Assembly: GCA_951813545.1 (NCBI GenBank) | Contig: OX638352.1 | Span: 1,922,001 to 1,986,000, forward strand | Length of the DNA: 64,000 bases | Origin: an uncultured Poribacteria bacterium | GTDB taxonomy: Bacteria; Poribacteria; WGA-4E; WGA-3G | Direction of reading: 5' to 3' | Shown: positions 8,659 to 17,413 of the stretch, piece after piece | How the letters are laid out: every line of letters starts with the position of its first letter | Position numbering within the stretch: the first letter of the stretch is position 1 | Position numbers and translations under genes: made by a program | Notes under the pieces: model-generated | The model's database searches: none | Seen by the model: the letters and a program-made list of their open reading frames with translations, nothing else | What the model was told of the DNA's origin: nothing

Positions 8659-9684
8659 TTACGATGTCCGTGGTGACATCACGACAAGTCCCGCTTTAAT
8701 TATCTCAATTGTGGCGGGGGTTTCACACATCGGTTCGCCATCTGCATACAGCAGAATAGGCGTGTCGGTCTCAATCGTTAAAGTACGGGTTTGGTGCATG
8801 GATACGGCAGGGTGCGAAACATGCCCTCCCCAGAAGAGTGTTATCAGGAGCCGTAACACCGTCAGAGAAGAAACCGGACGGATGATGCAGACATCAAAAA
8901 GTCCATCGTCGATGCGGGCATTCGGTACGATTTGAAACCCACCGCCGTATCGATTCGTGATCCCGGTCGCGGCGAGGAGGAGCGGTCCTTCGTGGATGCC
9001 GAAATCTCCTTCAAGACGCACAAAAGGGGGCTCATAGTAGAACAACGTCTCCACAGCCGCGTAAGCGTAGGAAGCAGTACCTGCAAACAGCGGTGTGCCT
9101 TTGGCGGCGCGGCGACTCACTTCAGTATCGTAACCACAAGTCGCAATGGTGGTGAAATAGCAATCAGCTGTCGGTTCTCGGCTATCAGCGATTGTGGCAT
9201 GCCCCATTCCTGTCTCTGCCACAATATCTCTTTGCTGATGGCTGACTGTTGATGGCTGACGATTTTCTTGCTGATTACTAACTGCTGACTGCTGACTGCT
9301 ATTATAACAGCGTCCTAAATCTACACGGATAGGATTGCCAGATAAGAGGGTCGCGATCGCAGCGTCAGGTTTCAGTGGGATACCAACCGCTGCAGCAAAA
9401 TCGTTGCCGCGACCGCACGGAAGCACACCTAAGGTCACATCTGGAACCATCGCGATGCCGTTGACGACTTCGTGGAGTGTTCCATCCCCACCGCAAGCGA
9501 TCACGGACCGGATGCCATCAGCAACGGCTTCTCGTGCGAAACGTATCGCATCGCCAGATGCCGAAGTGAACACCAATTGCCCTTGACATCCAGATTCAGT
9601 GAGGGCAGCATAAGCCTGTTCAGCAGTGTTTTTCGCGTTACCTTTACCGGAAATTGGGTTTGCAATGAGAATAAAATTGTTCAT
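8659..9684 (-). CDS. Diacylglycerol/sphingosine kinase family lipid kinase (YegS/DagK-like) with a repeat insertion
   Basis: This is a cytoplasmic, membrane-associated lipid kinase of the DAGK catalytic family. The N-terminus IANPISGKGNAK and CGGDGTLHEVVNGI form the ATP-binding site, followed by LGVLPCGRGNDFA. The C-terminal domain contains NRYGGGFQIVPNA, DDGLFDVCII and LYADGEP. The ATG at 9684 is chosen because MNNFILIANP starts the conserved fold; upstream codons are leader sequence with a hairpin. Between VDLGRC and YFTTIATCGYDTEV, where relatives run straight on, about 46 Gln/Ser/Thr/Asp-rich residues are inserted in frame. They are encoded by the TCAG-type intergenic repeat at 9163-9306. 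It probably forms a surface loop; activity is likely but untested. Confidence 0.88.
   Translation of the reverse strand: MNNFILIANPISGKGNAKNTAEQAYAALTESGCQGQLVFTSASGDAIRFAREAVADGIRSVIACGGDGTLHEVVNGIAMVPDVTLGVLPCGRGNDFAAAVGIPLKPDAAIATLLSGNPIRVDLGRCYNSSQQSAVSNQQENRQPSTVSHQQRDIVAETGMGHATIADSREPTADCYFTTIATCGYDTEVSRRAAKGTPLFAGTASYAYAAVETLFYYEPPFVRLEGDFGIHEGPLLLAATGITNRYGGGFQIVPNARIDDGLFDVCIIRPVSSLTVLRLLITLFWGGHVSHPAVSMHQTRTLTIETDTPILLYADGEPMCETPATIEIIKAGLVVMSPRTS
9163..9306. repeat. TCAG-type repeat inserted in frame inside the lipid kinase gene
   Basis: A run of imperfect CTGACTGCTGAC and ATCAGC units, the same kind found between genes at 13981, 24589, 38765, 43501, 54783 and 61216. Here it lies inside a coding sequence and keeps the frame open. 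Confidence 0.7.
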
Positions 9685-9708
9685 TTTTTTAATTATTAAG
9701 CTCCTGGG

Positions 9709-9733
9709 CATCGTTCCACTACGTTTCACGATG
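9709..9733 (-). promoter_or_regulatory. Leader hairpin, copy 1 (before the lipid kinase gene)
   Basis: Minus-strand sense: stem CATCGT/ACGATG closing a 13-nt loop GAAACGTAGTGGA. Exactly 24 nt, ending TTAATAATTAAAAAA, separate it from the ATG at 9684. It has the same architecture as the copies at 57402, 59104 and 62558. Confidence 0.65.
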
Positions 9734-9819
9734 GTGTCCGGTAAATCCCAACAGGGTCTGAACCCCATAGCGGCGAAATCTCTGTAGAGGAACGGTGCCC
9801 AGATTTAATCGTTTAAAAA

Positions 9820-12800
9820 CTATTTAATCACTGCAATTTTCCCGATCTTTTTCTCTGTATCAAATTCAAGGACATAGATATAGACACCCGTTGATACGTC
9901 CGCGGTGTTATTGCTTGTCAGCCACCACTCCTTGCGGTTGTGGTCCTGATCGGTCACATCCAAAGTTTCAAGCAACTCACCCCTTGCGGTAAAGAGTTGG
10001 ATGCGTGTACCGACAGGCAGCCTGTCAAACGTGATTGAGCCTTTATCAGCCACATTAGGACGCACTGGATTTGGATAGACACGTACCTGTGTCAGATCTG
10101 ACACTACTGCCGCCATAATGCCGGTCGGTATTTCAAGGGGACGCGTAGAAGCGCGGATAGGGTTTTCATCAATATCACTCACATTGGAAACAGTAATTTC
10201 GTATTGATCCGTTGTATTGGTAAGTGATTGTCCGAAGTGTTCAAAGAGGTTCTCTACATCAAATGCCAAGAGCGCTCGCACGCCCATCTGGTCACGGATA
10301 GCAGACACTGGATTCACACCATCAATCCGCTTCTCGGCTCGCAAGACATATCGGTTCTCGTCACCGATTCCGAGATCCATCCGTCGATCAAATGTAACGA
10401 GCACCCAGAAATTTCCTCGCATCGAAACCTCATCAGGTACATCAGTTTGAGATTCAGGCTGCACCCCTCCCGGACGGTGATAGGCTGCACGAATTAATTG
10501 CGGTGGTTCTCGTGGTGTAACAGAAACAGCTTCGGTGCGTCGTGTTTCGTTCCCCTCTTCATTTTTGGTTGTGACAGTGTACCAGTAAGTGTTATCCTTC
10601 GTCACTTTTCTGTCTAAGAACCTTGTGACGGTGAGGTTCTCCGCGACCTTTTCGTAAGCATCATTTTCGGGTTCCTCCTCCTTTTCACCTTGTGCGCGGT
10701 AGACAGTAAAATGGCGGAGCTGCTGTAGGGGCGAGGTGACCTCGTCCCTATCTGTTTCGTCGTCCTGCTCAGCGTCCCACGTAACCTGCACCGCTTTTTG
10801 CGTCAATGGCCTCGCTTCAACATTCCACGGTGTGAGCGCATCAATAGAATCCGGATCTGTTGCGAAAGTGGATTCAAAGCGGGAAATCCCATCCTCAAGG
10901 TTAACGTAGAATTCATCAAATCCGTTTTGATTGAGATCCAAGGTAAAGAGAGCAGGGGTTTCCTCCATTTTCCGGTGCCAAAGTGGCCGCAAGGCTGTGC
11001 CATCCCACTGCATCACAAAGAGGTTCGGATAGGTAGCGACCACCAAAGCGTTAGCGCCATCACCGTTTACGTCTGCGACTGAGAGACTGTTTCCTCTGAG
11101 GCGGTACGGCGCAATTGCGACAGTCGCATCGCGTGTTCCATCCGATAGCATCGCGTAACCACGCGGTGTGTGCGTAAAAACCAAGAATTTCCAGATACGC
11201 GGTCCCGAAGGGGTATCCGGTAGCGATAGTAAGCCACCAACGACAAACTCAGGAACACCATCACCGGTGAGATCTCCCACAGTAAGTTGCGTGATGTCTT
11301 CAAGTGGAAGTTGCGTCTGCCATTCAAGGCGGAACGTGTTACGAGTAGAAGTAGATTCATAAACGAAAAGATCGCCTTCGCTATCCGCTGCTACGAGTTC
11401 CACGCTCCCATCACTATCAAAATCGTCAATAGCGAAATGTTGTGCAAATACATTGGAGCCGGGGGATTCGTTAATCAATACAGCACTTTCAAGATATGTG
11501 TTTGTTGCATTGTCATATTCAAAAATAAGGAGTCGGTCGTTGTTGTTATCCGCGCCGATAATCTCTTTTTGTCCATCGCGATCTAAGTCAGCGATGACAC
11601 CGCCGGACAGAAAAGGAGTTTCCCAGATAATTCGGTGCGGGTATCCGCGTGGCGTAGTGCTCTCAATGAGAAAAGTTCGTGCATCGTCAGTAGCGAGTAT
11701 TTCGAGCAAACCGTCGCCATCCGTATCATCCACTGCCCATGTAACGAACCCTTCCAAATTAGAAAGCCCGTCCACAGTCTCAAGCGTATGCGCCAGTTCA
11801 TATCGGTTTCCACTCGGAAGGCTTTCATAGATTGCGAGGATAGCAGACTGCAACTCGGTGTCAACCATCTCAGAAGCAGATGGGCTTCCGACGATTTCCA
11901 GCAAACCGTCTCTGTCGAAATCTGCAGTAACACTCGCGATATGGAGCGGTGGGATACTCAGAGATTTTTCCGTAAATCCGCTCGGCGAGATATGCCCACC
12001 GACAACGTCAATCGTATAAAATGCACCGCCGTTATCCTGCCTTGTCTTGAGGTTCGTTGTATTCTCCGCCTCAACAAAAAACTGGTAGGTTCCACTGTCG
12101 AAACCTAAAGAAAGGAAATGCTCTACTCCGAGATCAGTTGTCTCAACAGGTGCAAAAGGCGAGAGACTGCCTTTCCGTCGGTAATAAAGTGTATTCTGGG
12201 TGACATCATCCGTTGCCCACGTGAAAATTGTAAGTCCGCGCTCACCGTAAAGCGTTTCTGTTGCGGTAAGGGAGATAACTTGAGGCGGTGTCCGGTCGAT
12301 ACTCAACACAACTTGGTCGTGTGTCTGTTGTCCATCTGTGGCTGTTGCTGTTAGGCGGAGGGTGTAGATTCCCTCTGGAACGGTTGTCGTATCCCAAACA
12401 ACCAAGGTCTCACCGATTTTCTGTGTAATGTCGGAGTCGGTGAAAGGCGTAAACTCGACAGGGACTGTAGATTCGCCATAACTCAGTTGCCAAGAGTGAA
12501 ACTTATAGCCGCCGGCGGTCCCGATAATGGTAATTGAATCTGCGCCGCCGCTATTCGTTTCAGGTGCGAGGATACGCGCTTGTAAAGCACTGCTTGCGAG
12601 CAGTGCGCGTTCGGCATTCACAGTGCCTGCTCCTACAAACTTTTCATCCAATACATCACTATCCTCTTGGTGGACAGGGTCAGCGGTGTTAATGAGTATG
12701 TGTCGGACCTCTTCGTGTGTCAATGCGGGACGTTTGGCGAGGATTAACGCTGCAACACCCGCAACATGTGGGGAAGCCATGGAAGTCCCCGTTAGGAGTC

Positions 12801-13971
12801 GATACTGGTTATTAATCTGCGTGCTGAGAATGACATTGCCCGGTGCACCGATGTCCACAGACGCACCGAAATTGGATTGGTAGAAGCGCTGTTGATGCTG
12901 CTCAGTAGATGCGACAGCGATAACCTTCCGGTAGGCAGCGGGAAAAATTGCGGCAGCCTTCTGAGAATTGCCAGCAGCAGCGACCAATACAACACCGCGT
13001 GCATAAGCATAATCAATCGCATCCTGAATGACGAAGGAGCGGTGTTCACTGCCCCAACTCATGTTGATGACACTTGCGCCGCTATCGGCGGCATAGACAA
13101 TCGCTGCGGCGGAGTCATCGTCCTGCATTCGGGAGCTTCCACCGAGGGAGAGTCCAGCGCGTATTGCCATGAGTGGACAGTCCCATGCAACACCAGCGAT
13201 GCCGATTCCGTTATTAGGCATGGCACCTGCGATGCCAGCAACATGTGTGCCGTGCCCTCTCTCATCAATCGGTTCGTTATCACCTTCAATGTAATCACCC
13301 TCTGCTTGTAAATTAGGGGCATCGGTAAAATCCCAGCCATAGACATCATCAATGTAACCGTTGCCGTCGTCGTCAAGATCGTTTTCTGGAACCTCGCCCG
13401 GATTTATCCACGCTTTGGGTGCCAAATCATCGTGTCTGTAATCAATGCCGGAATCGATAATAGCAATCACGACCTCTCGATTCCCTTTTTCGATCGCCCA
13501 TGCCTGCGGTAATTTCATCAACGGCAGGCTCCACTGTTCGGGATACTTCGGATCGTTAGGTACGACTGCGTCCGCCAGTGTTGGGCGGAGATAGTTATAC
13601 TCGACTGCCTCAATGAGCGGACTCTGCTCATAAACACCTCTAAGTTCCTCCAGTGGTGCATCAAGGGCAAATCGTAACAGATAGATACGTTTTAGGTTTG
13701 GATTCAGTGAGGCACGAGCGAGGTACGGAAATAGGAGATGTAAAGACTCGACCTTGTGCTTGGCGTGCAGGATGGAGATTGGTGCGTTCGCTTGCAATCG
13801 TTGAACATCCGTTGCTGCTTCTGGAGTCAAACGGATTAGCAGTTCACCCGGAGTAATCTGAGGAGCAGTGTCCATTAAAGGTAAATTCTCTGCCTTAAGT
13901 GGAGAGAATTCAGCATGGATAGCAATTATTAAAAATAAGATGCCTATTGATAAAATTTTACAGCGTTTCAT
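9820..13971 (-). CDS. Secreted subtilisin-like (S8) protease with propeller repeats and a C-terminal sorting-like domain
   Basis: This large exported protease has 1383 residues. A signal peptide (about 1-24) precedes an inhibitor-like prodomain, then the S8 catalytic domain with Asp173 (IIDSGIDYRHDDL), His240 (RGHGTHVAGIAGA), oxyanion Asn335 (AAAGN) and Ser397 (LTGTSMASPHVAG). Next come an Ig-like region (about 480-660) and several FG-GAP/VCBS-type calcium-binding repeats (DFDRDGLLEI, DTDGDGLLEI, DLDRDGQKEI, DFDSDGSVEL, DLTGDGVPEF). A fibronectin III-like segment follows, then a C-terminal module from VRVYPNPVRP to TGVYIYVLEFD that resembles FlgD/Por-type C-terminal domains. Such tails direct or anchor secreted proteins in Bacteroidetes-like systems; that role is inferred here. 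No frameshift is seen. Confidence 0.9.
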   Translation of the reverse strand: MKRCKILSIGILFLIIAIHAEFSPLKAENLPLMDTAPQITPGELLIRLTPEAATDVQRLQANAPISILHAKHKVESLHLLFPYLARASLNPNLKRIYLLRFALDAPLEELRGVYEQSPLIEAVEYNYLRPTLADAVVPNDPKYPEQWSLPLMKLPQAWAIEKGNREVVIAIIDSGIDYRHDDLAPKAWINPGEVPENDLDDDGNGYIDDVYGWDFTDAPNLQAEGDYIEGDNEPIDERGHGTHVAGIAGAMPNNGIGIAGVAWDCPLMAIRAGLSLGGSSRMQDDDSAAAIVYAADSGASVINMSWGSEHRSFVIQDAIDYAYARGVVLVAAAGNSQKAAAIFPAAYRKVIAVASTEQHQQRFYQSNFGASVDIGAPGNVILSTQINNQYRLLTGTSMASPHVAGVAALILAKRPALTHEEVRHILINTADPVHQEDSDVLDEKFVGAGTVNAERALLASSALQARILAPETNSGGADSITIIGTAGGYKFHSWQLSYGESTVPVEFTPFTDSDITQKIGETLVVWDTTTVPEGIYTLRLTATATDGQQTHDQVVLSIDRTPPQVISLTATETLYGERGLTIFTWATDDVTQNTLYYRRKGSLSPFAPVETTDLGVEHFLSLGFDSGTYQFFVEAENTTNLKTRQDNGGAFYTIDVVGGHISPSGFTEKSLSIPPLHIASVTADFDRDGLLEIVGSPSASEMVDTELQSAILAIYESLPSGNRYELAHTLETVDGLSNLEGFVTWAVDDTDGDGLLEILATDDARTFLIESTTPRGYPHRIIWETPFLSGGVIADLDRDGQKEIIGADNNNDRLLIFEYDNATNTYLESAVLINESPGSNVFAQHFAIDDFDSDGSVELVAADSEGDLFVYESTSTRNTFRLEWQTQLPLEDITQLTVGDLTGDGVPEFVVGGLLSLPDTPSGPRIWKFLVFTHTPRGYAMLSDGTRDATVAIAPYRLRGNSLSVADVNGDGANALVVATYPNLFVMQWDGTALRPLWHRKMEETPALFTLDLNQNGFDEFYVNLEDGISRFESTFATDPDSIDALTPWNVEARPLTQKAVQVTWDAEQDDETDRDEVTSPLQQLRHFTVYRAQGEKEEEPENDAYEKVAENLTVTRFLDRKVTKDNTYWYTVTTKNEEGNETRRTEAVSVTPREPPQLIRAAYHRPGGVQPESQTDVPDEVSMRGNFWVLVTFDRRMDLGIGDENRYVLRAEKRIDGVNPVSAIRDQMGVRALLAFDVENLFEHFGQSLTNTTDQYEITVSNVSDIDENPIRASTRPLEIPTGIMAAVVSDLTQVRVYPNPVRPNVADKGSITFDRLPVGTRIQLFTARGELLETLDVTDQDHNRKEWWLTSNNTADVSTGVYIYVLEFDTEKKIGKIAVIK

Positions 13972-13980
13972 AATAGAGGT

Positions 13981-14056
13981 CGGTCATTGGCTGCCGACTG
14001 TCAGAGAGAGTTTTGTAGTATCCAAGCGAGACGTGCATGCCACATACTGACTGCTG
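13981..14056. repeat. TCAG-type repeat
   Basis: Arms built from TTGGCTGCCGACTGTCAG and CTGACTGCTGAC around a spacer of about 40 bp. One of at least seven in the window. Confidence 0.55.
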
Positions 14057-14291
14057 ACCGGTCACTTGTCTGAATCAGGATTTATGAGATTTTAGGATTT
14101 TCGGGATGATGTGTCTTTTTTATTAATCACCCCAATCAAGGTCAAAAGCTTGTAACAAGCACGAAAATAATGCATACATTGGAGTTAACAAGTGAAATTA
14201 TTTTAGCATATCACCGAAGAAAAAAATAGCAAAAGCGGAATTGAGGTATCTGCCACTCACTGACTATCTATACATCTTCTGGTTTCATAGA

Positions 14292-14423
14292 TAGGACTTA
14301 CGCAATTTACGTTCGTCGCCACTATGTTTCGCAAGATCTCTGGGTCCCTGCGTACGTTCAGGTTCAGACAGGCACGAAAACCGAAACCATCTATCCGAAC
14401 AGCATCTTGATGCGTAAGTCCTA
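14292..14423. mobile_element. 132-bp MITE sharing inverted repeats with the IS at 21053
   Basis: TAGGACTTACGCA at 14292-14304 and its exact complement at 14411-14423 are the same 13-bp termini as in the complete element at 21053-22144. The interior is unrelated to the transposase gene and has no coding frame. No target duplication is visible (flanks ATAGA and AGGGT). Confidence 0.7.
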
Positions 14424-14485
14424 AGGGTTTTAATTGTCAGAATCACGATTCACAGAATTAGAGGATAGACAGAATTAAAAAGAGC

Positions 14486-14502
14486 CGAGGTTACAAACCT
14501 CG
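14486..14502. repeat. Palindromic repeat, CGAGGTT-ACA-AACCTCG
   Basis: A 7-bp inverted repeat followed by CCAGCG. A member of the window-wide short palindrome family. Confidence 0.6.
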
Positions 14503-14574
14503 CCAGCGCGGAGGCAGCGATCAGATGTCGGAATTCGGAGATCCCTCCTACAGTGAGATATTGAACGGAAGCCC

Positions 14575-14595
14575 GGCGAGGTTACAAATCTCGCC
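14575..14595. repeat. Palindromic repeat, GGCGAGGTT type
   Basis: GGCGAG and CTCGCC arms, followed by TACC. Lies at the 3' end of the gene at 14599-15537. Confidence 0.6.
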
Positions 14596-14598
14596 TAC

Positions 14599-15537
14599 CT
14601 ATTTCACAGGAGAAAAGACATCCAACACTTCTGCAGTTTTTTCACCAACAATTACAGTAGCGAGATTCCCGCGGCTGTGATTAGAGAAACTCACGATCCA
14701 CGTGAACCCTTGAAACGATGGGTATGCATGAACACCACTCTGACCAGTTAAAGCAGTTTTGACACGCGCATCCGATTTTGCGATACGGAGTATTGCGTCC
14801 TCCCTCTGTCCGGAGGAAACTCTTTGGGTTTCCAGCAAACCCAATATCCGTTTATCCCTGCCTAACTCTCGTGGCAACGCTTTTGGATTTTGCTGAGCCA
14901 GACTTCGGAGCAGTGATGCATGTTGACGATATGTGTCGCTGTGCTTTTGATAGTTCTTGAGTCCGTAGGCAATTGGAATCCGTTCATATTGCGCTGCACA
15001 CATCTCCGCTGCATCCGCTTCGAGGTGAAGCACCTTTACATAATCGCCTTTTTGCTCCGCCAACTTCTGCTGTTTTCTGAAAAAGGTGGGATAGATGCCA
15101 TACTCGTAAAACCGATCTGGATAACGCGGCAACCACACTGCGATAAATTTTGTGATTTTTTTGCGCTCAGCATCCAGCACTGAAGAAGCATCGGGGTTAC
15201 AAACCTCTTCCACAAATTTCTGCCACGCAATTTTGGCGCGAGTGCGGTGATATTGGTACTGCTCCTGAATCTCACGCGCTTCTTTTTCTACCCGTGCTGT
15301 CCATTTTTCGGCCCCGTGCTGTCTGTAGTAATCGTGTGCAATCTCGTTCATCGGAACAGAAATACGTATAAGACATTCTGCAGCGGCTTCGTGCCAGAGC
15401 GCGAGTTTTCCAAAGTCGCCAGACCGCTCGTAGCGTTGAATAAAGATACCAGCAGTCGCTGTGCCTTCCTGGATCGCCATAGATGGATGCGCGGTCAGAA
15501 GGAGAATAGAAAAAAATAATAGCGCGATAATCTTCAT
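14599..15537 (-). CDS. Hypothetical secreted protein, 312 residues
   Basis: A clear signal peptide (MKIIALLFFSILLLTAHPSMA) is followed by a mature protein rich in helix-forming, charged and Tyr/Trp residues, without a known motif. Segments such as KALPRELGRDKRILGLLETQ and a C-terminal IVSFSNHSRGNLATVIVGEK suggest a helical domain followed by a short beta region. The start codon overlaps the stop of the aldose epimerase gene by 4 bp (ATGA), so the two are probably co-translated. Function unknown; presumably periplasmic or surface-exposed. Confidence 0.7.
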   Translation of the reverse strand: MKIIALLFFSILLLTAHPSMAIQEGTATAGIFIQRYERSGDFGKLALWHEAAAECLIRISVPMNEIAHDYYRQHGAEKWTARVEKEAREIQEQYQYHRTRAKIAWQKFVEEVCNPDASSVLDAERKKITKFIAVWLPRYPDRFYEYGIYPTFFRKQQKLAEQKGDYVKVLHLEADAAEMCAAQYERIPIAYGLKNYQKHSDTYRQHASLLRSLAQQNPKALPRELGRDKRILGLLETQRVSSGQREDAILRIAKSDARVKTALTGQSGVHAYPSFQGFTWIVSFSNHSRGNLATVIVGEKTAEVLDVFSPVK

Positions 15538-16655
15538 TGCAGCAGCATCATGCGGACGGTTCCAGAAAACGTCTCGTTAGGTTCAAGCACAACTACACCT
15601 GCGGGGATTCCACGCGCCTCCAAGTTGATAGCATCTGTCGGGCAGGTATAGGGTTCAAAACAGATGGCATTTCTATCGGGTGGCGTATAGACAACCAACT
15701 CGCGAAATTGTGCGTCGGATTCCATCACCATGCCGTATCCCGTATCCTTATTTTCAATGAGACACTGACTGACACCATCAACCAACTGAACATCCGTAAA
15801 GACGTGATCGAGTTTCAATTTGGCGAAGGGTTGTCCATTCCTCAGGTCCAGTGTATTGGCGACATCACGCTGTATTCCTGTCGGCACGAGAACCTCATCG
15901 AGTTCCCAATACTTGGCGGCGGGGACGGTAATTACGGCTTCTGATGCATCTGCTTCGGTACCAAGGTCTACACTGAAATACGGATGGATACCGAAGCCCA
16001 TCGGCATATTCCGATCACCTGTATTTTTGATAGCAATCCCCATCGTCAACACGGCATCTTTGAGTGTATAGGTAATCTCAATTCTAAAAGGGAACGGATA
16101 CTGACGACTGACATCGGGAAAATCTCGCGAATTGAGCGAGCACACCAAAGTCGCCCCATTCTCATCGGCAACATGGCTTTCGACCTGATACGGCTGATTC
16201 AACAGCAATCCATGGATTGTTGTTGGGGATTCGGGTGATTTGTCAAACTGATAGGTTTCTCCGTCAAATTGCCACGTGCCGTTCCGAATTCGATTGGGGA
16301 AAGGAAACAGGATCGGATTGCCGTAAGCGGTTGGACGTTCTTCCAATGTGACGAGATCCGGCGGCGCGTCTATCACATTCAACCAAGTGTCTCCATCTGC
16401 CACCCTGAACGCGTAGCAGTTATTGCCGAGTGCGGGCACAATCTCGGCGACGGCTTTTCCGTCTTGCTGGACGTAGTAAACTTGAAAACCACTCACTGTT
16501 TCTACGGCTACTGAGTACGTTGTATGTGCCATCGTTTTTCCTTTATCTGCATCTGCGAGGACAATTGAAAGTAAGAAAAAAACACAACCTATTCCAATGC
16601 GGAGCGCGGACTTCCAAACTTCGCCAAATTGACGGAGCATCAAAATGCCAATCAT
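15534..16655 (-). CDS. Aldose 1-epimerase (galactose mutarotase-like), exported
   Basis: This mutarotase-fold enzyme interconverts alpha and beta anomers of hexoses. After an N-terminal hydrophobic segment (about 20-38, probably a signal peptide or anchor) the domain runs from YSVAVETVSGFQVYYV to the C-terminus. Recognisable family motifs are NPILFPFPNRIRNGTW (substrate Asn and Arg), TTIHGLLL with the catalytic-region His, MGFGIHPYFSVDL with the second His, and FEPYTCPTDAINL with the catalytic Glu. The ATG at 16655 is chosen because AGAAGGTG lies 6 nt upstream; an upstream GTG is less likely. It starts 15 bp after the ThuA gene and overlaps the next gene, so ThuA, epimerase and the secreted protein form a likely operon for carbohydrate use. 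Confidence 0.87.
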   Translation of the reverse strand: MIGILMLRQFGEVWKSALRIGIGCVFFLLSIVLADADKGKTMAHTTYSVAVETVSGFQVYYVQQDGKAVAEIVPALGNNCYAFRVADGDTWLNVIDAPPDLVTLEERPTAYGNPILFPFPNRIRNGTWQFDGETYQFDKSPESPTTIHGLLLNQPYQVESHVADENGATLVCSLNSRDFPDVSRQYPFPFRIEITYTLKDAVLTMGIAIKNTGDRNMPMGFGIHPYFSVDLGTEADASEAVITVPAAKYWELDEVLVPTGIQRDVANTLDLRNGQPFAKLKLDHVFTDVQLVDGVSQCLIENKDTGYGMVMESDAQFRELVVYTPPDRNAICFEPYTCPTDAINLEARGIPAGVVVLEPNETFSGTVRMMLLQ

Positions 16656-16670
16656 TGTTTTCACCTTCTA

Positions 16671-17282
16671 TCATGCTTTAGCGCACCAGTGAATACCACG
16701 CCGCAGCACCTCTCGGAAGTTCGGATTTGAAAAAGTGACATCGTCGTGTCCACTCTGGAGGCAAAAGACCCGAGAATTTCCATATTCACGCGCCCATCCC
16801 AGTACATCCATGCTGTTCGGATGATCAACTATCAGAAGGATCGCGCTATCATCACCAGCGGATACCATGGTATAGGTTTCGTCGCCCATCTCCCATTCGG
16901 TGAGTCCTTTGGTGATCGGATGGTTTGCATCAGCGATTTGTACCTGCAGGGTTTGCCGCGGATGGTATCCGAAATCCCGATCCTGAATTCCGCACATTTC
17001 GGAATAGGCATCCCATTCTGGAAACGCCAAGATGGCGTGATGTAAAATAACCATGCCTTGTCCACGCTCTGTTAAACCGAGAATCGCTTCTGCTTGCGTA
17101 TCCGTTGGATACGGACGGTGAAAGTTGTAAAAGACAACAGTGTCGTAGTCTTTCCGGTCAGGATCATCTACAAAAACGTCCAGATCTTCCCGGACGAATT
17201 GAACATCTTCCATACTTTCAAACACTGCGTCAAACTGTTTTTCTTGGAACCCGTGTTCACCGGTTACAACCGCAATTTTCAT
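16671..17282 (-). CDS. ThuA-like domain protein
   Basis: A glutamine-amidotransferase-like fold of the ThuA family, linked elsewhere to trehalose and other disaccharide metabolism. The 203 residues begin MKIAVVTGEHGFQEKQFD and contain the ThuA signature region: YDTVVFYNF, GQGMVILHHAI, HPITKGLTEW, DETYTMVSA and a C-terminal RVFCLQSGHDDVTFSNPNFREVLRRGIHW. There is no signal peptide. GGAG lies 8-10 nt before the ATG at 17282. Such single-domain ThuA proteins are common next to Gfo/Idh/MocA genes in planctomycetes and poribacteria. The exact substrate cannot be inferred. Confidence 0.88.
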   Translation of the reverse strand: MKIAVVTGEHGFQEKQFDAVFESMEDVQFVREDLDVFVDDPDRKDYDTVVFYNFHRPYPTDTQAEAILGLTERGQGMVILHHAILAFPEWDAYSEMCGIQDRDFGYHPRQTLQVQIADANHPITKGLTEWEMGDETYTMVSAGDDSAILLIVDHPNSMDVLGWAREYGNSRVFCLQSGHDDVTFSNPNFREVLRRGIHWCAKA

Positions 17283-17348
17283 AGTTATTTCTCCTTTTTA
17301 AAGTTCTTATAGTATAGCAAAATCTATCATTACTTTAGACATTGTGGA

Positions 17349-17370
17349 GGCGAAGTTAGGAAACCTCGCC
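17349..17370. repeat. Palindromic repeat, GGCGA-AACCTCGCC type
   Basis: Imperfect inverted repeat followed by AGTGAAGG, between the ABC permease and the ThuA gene. Confidence 0.5.
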
Positions 17371-17413
17371 AGTGAAGGAGGTCAATTGTGCGAACATCCA
17401 TAGAAAGAAACCC

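Larger units (their letters stand above)
13972..14598. other. Repeat-rich intergenic region
   Basis: No gene. The 627 bp hold a TCAG-type repeat (13981-14056), a GAATCAGGATTTATGAGATT-type repeat (about 14072), a 132-bp MITE (14292-14423), a second such repeat (about 14450-14482), a GGAATTCGGAGATCCCTCCT repeat (about 14530-14550), and two palindromes (14486, 14575). Confidence 0.7.
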
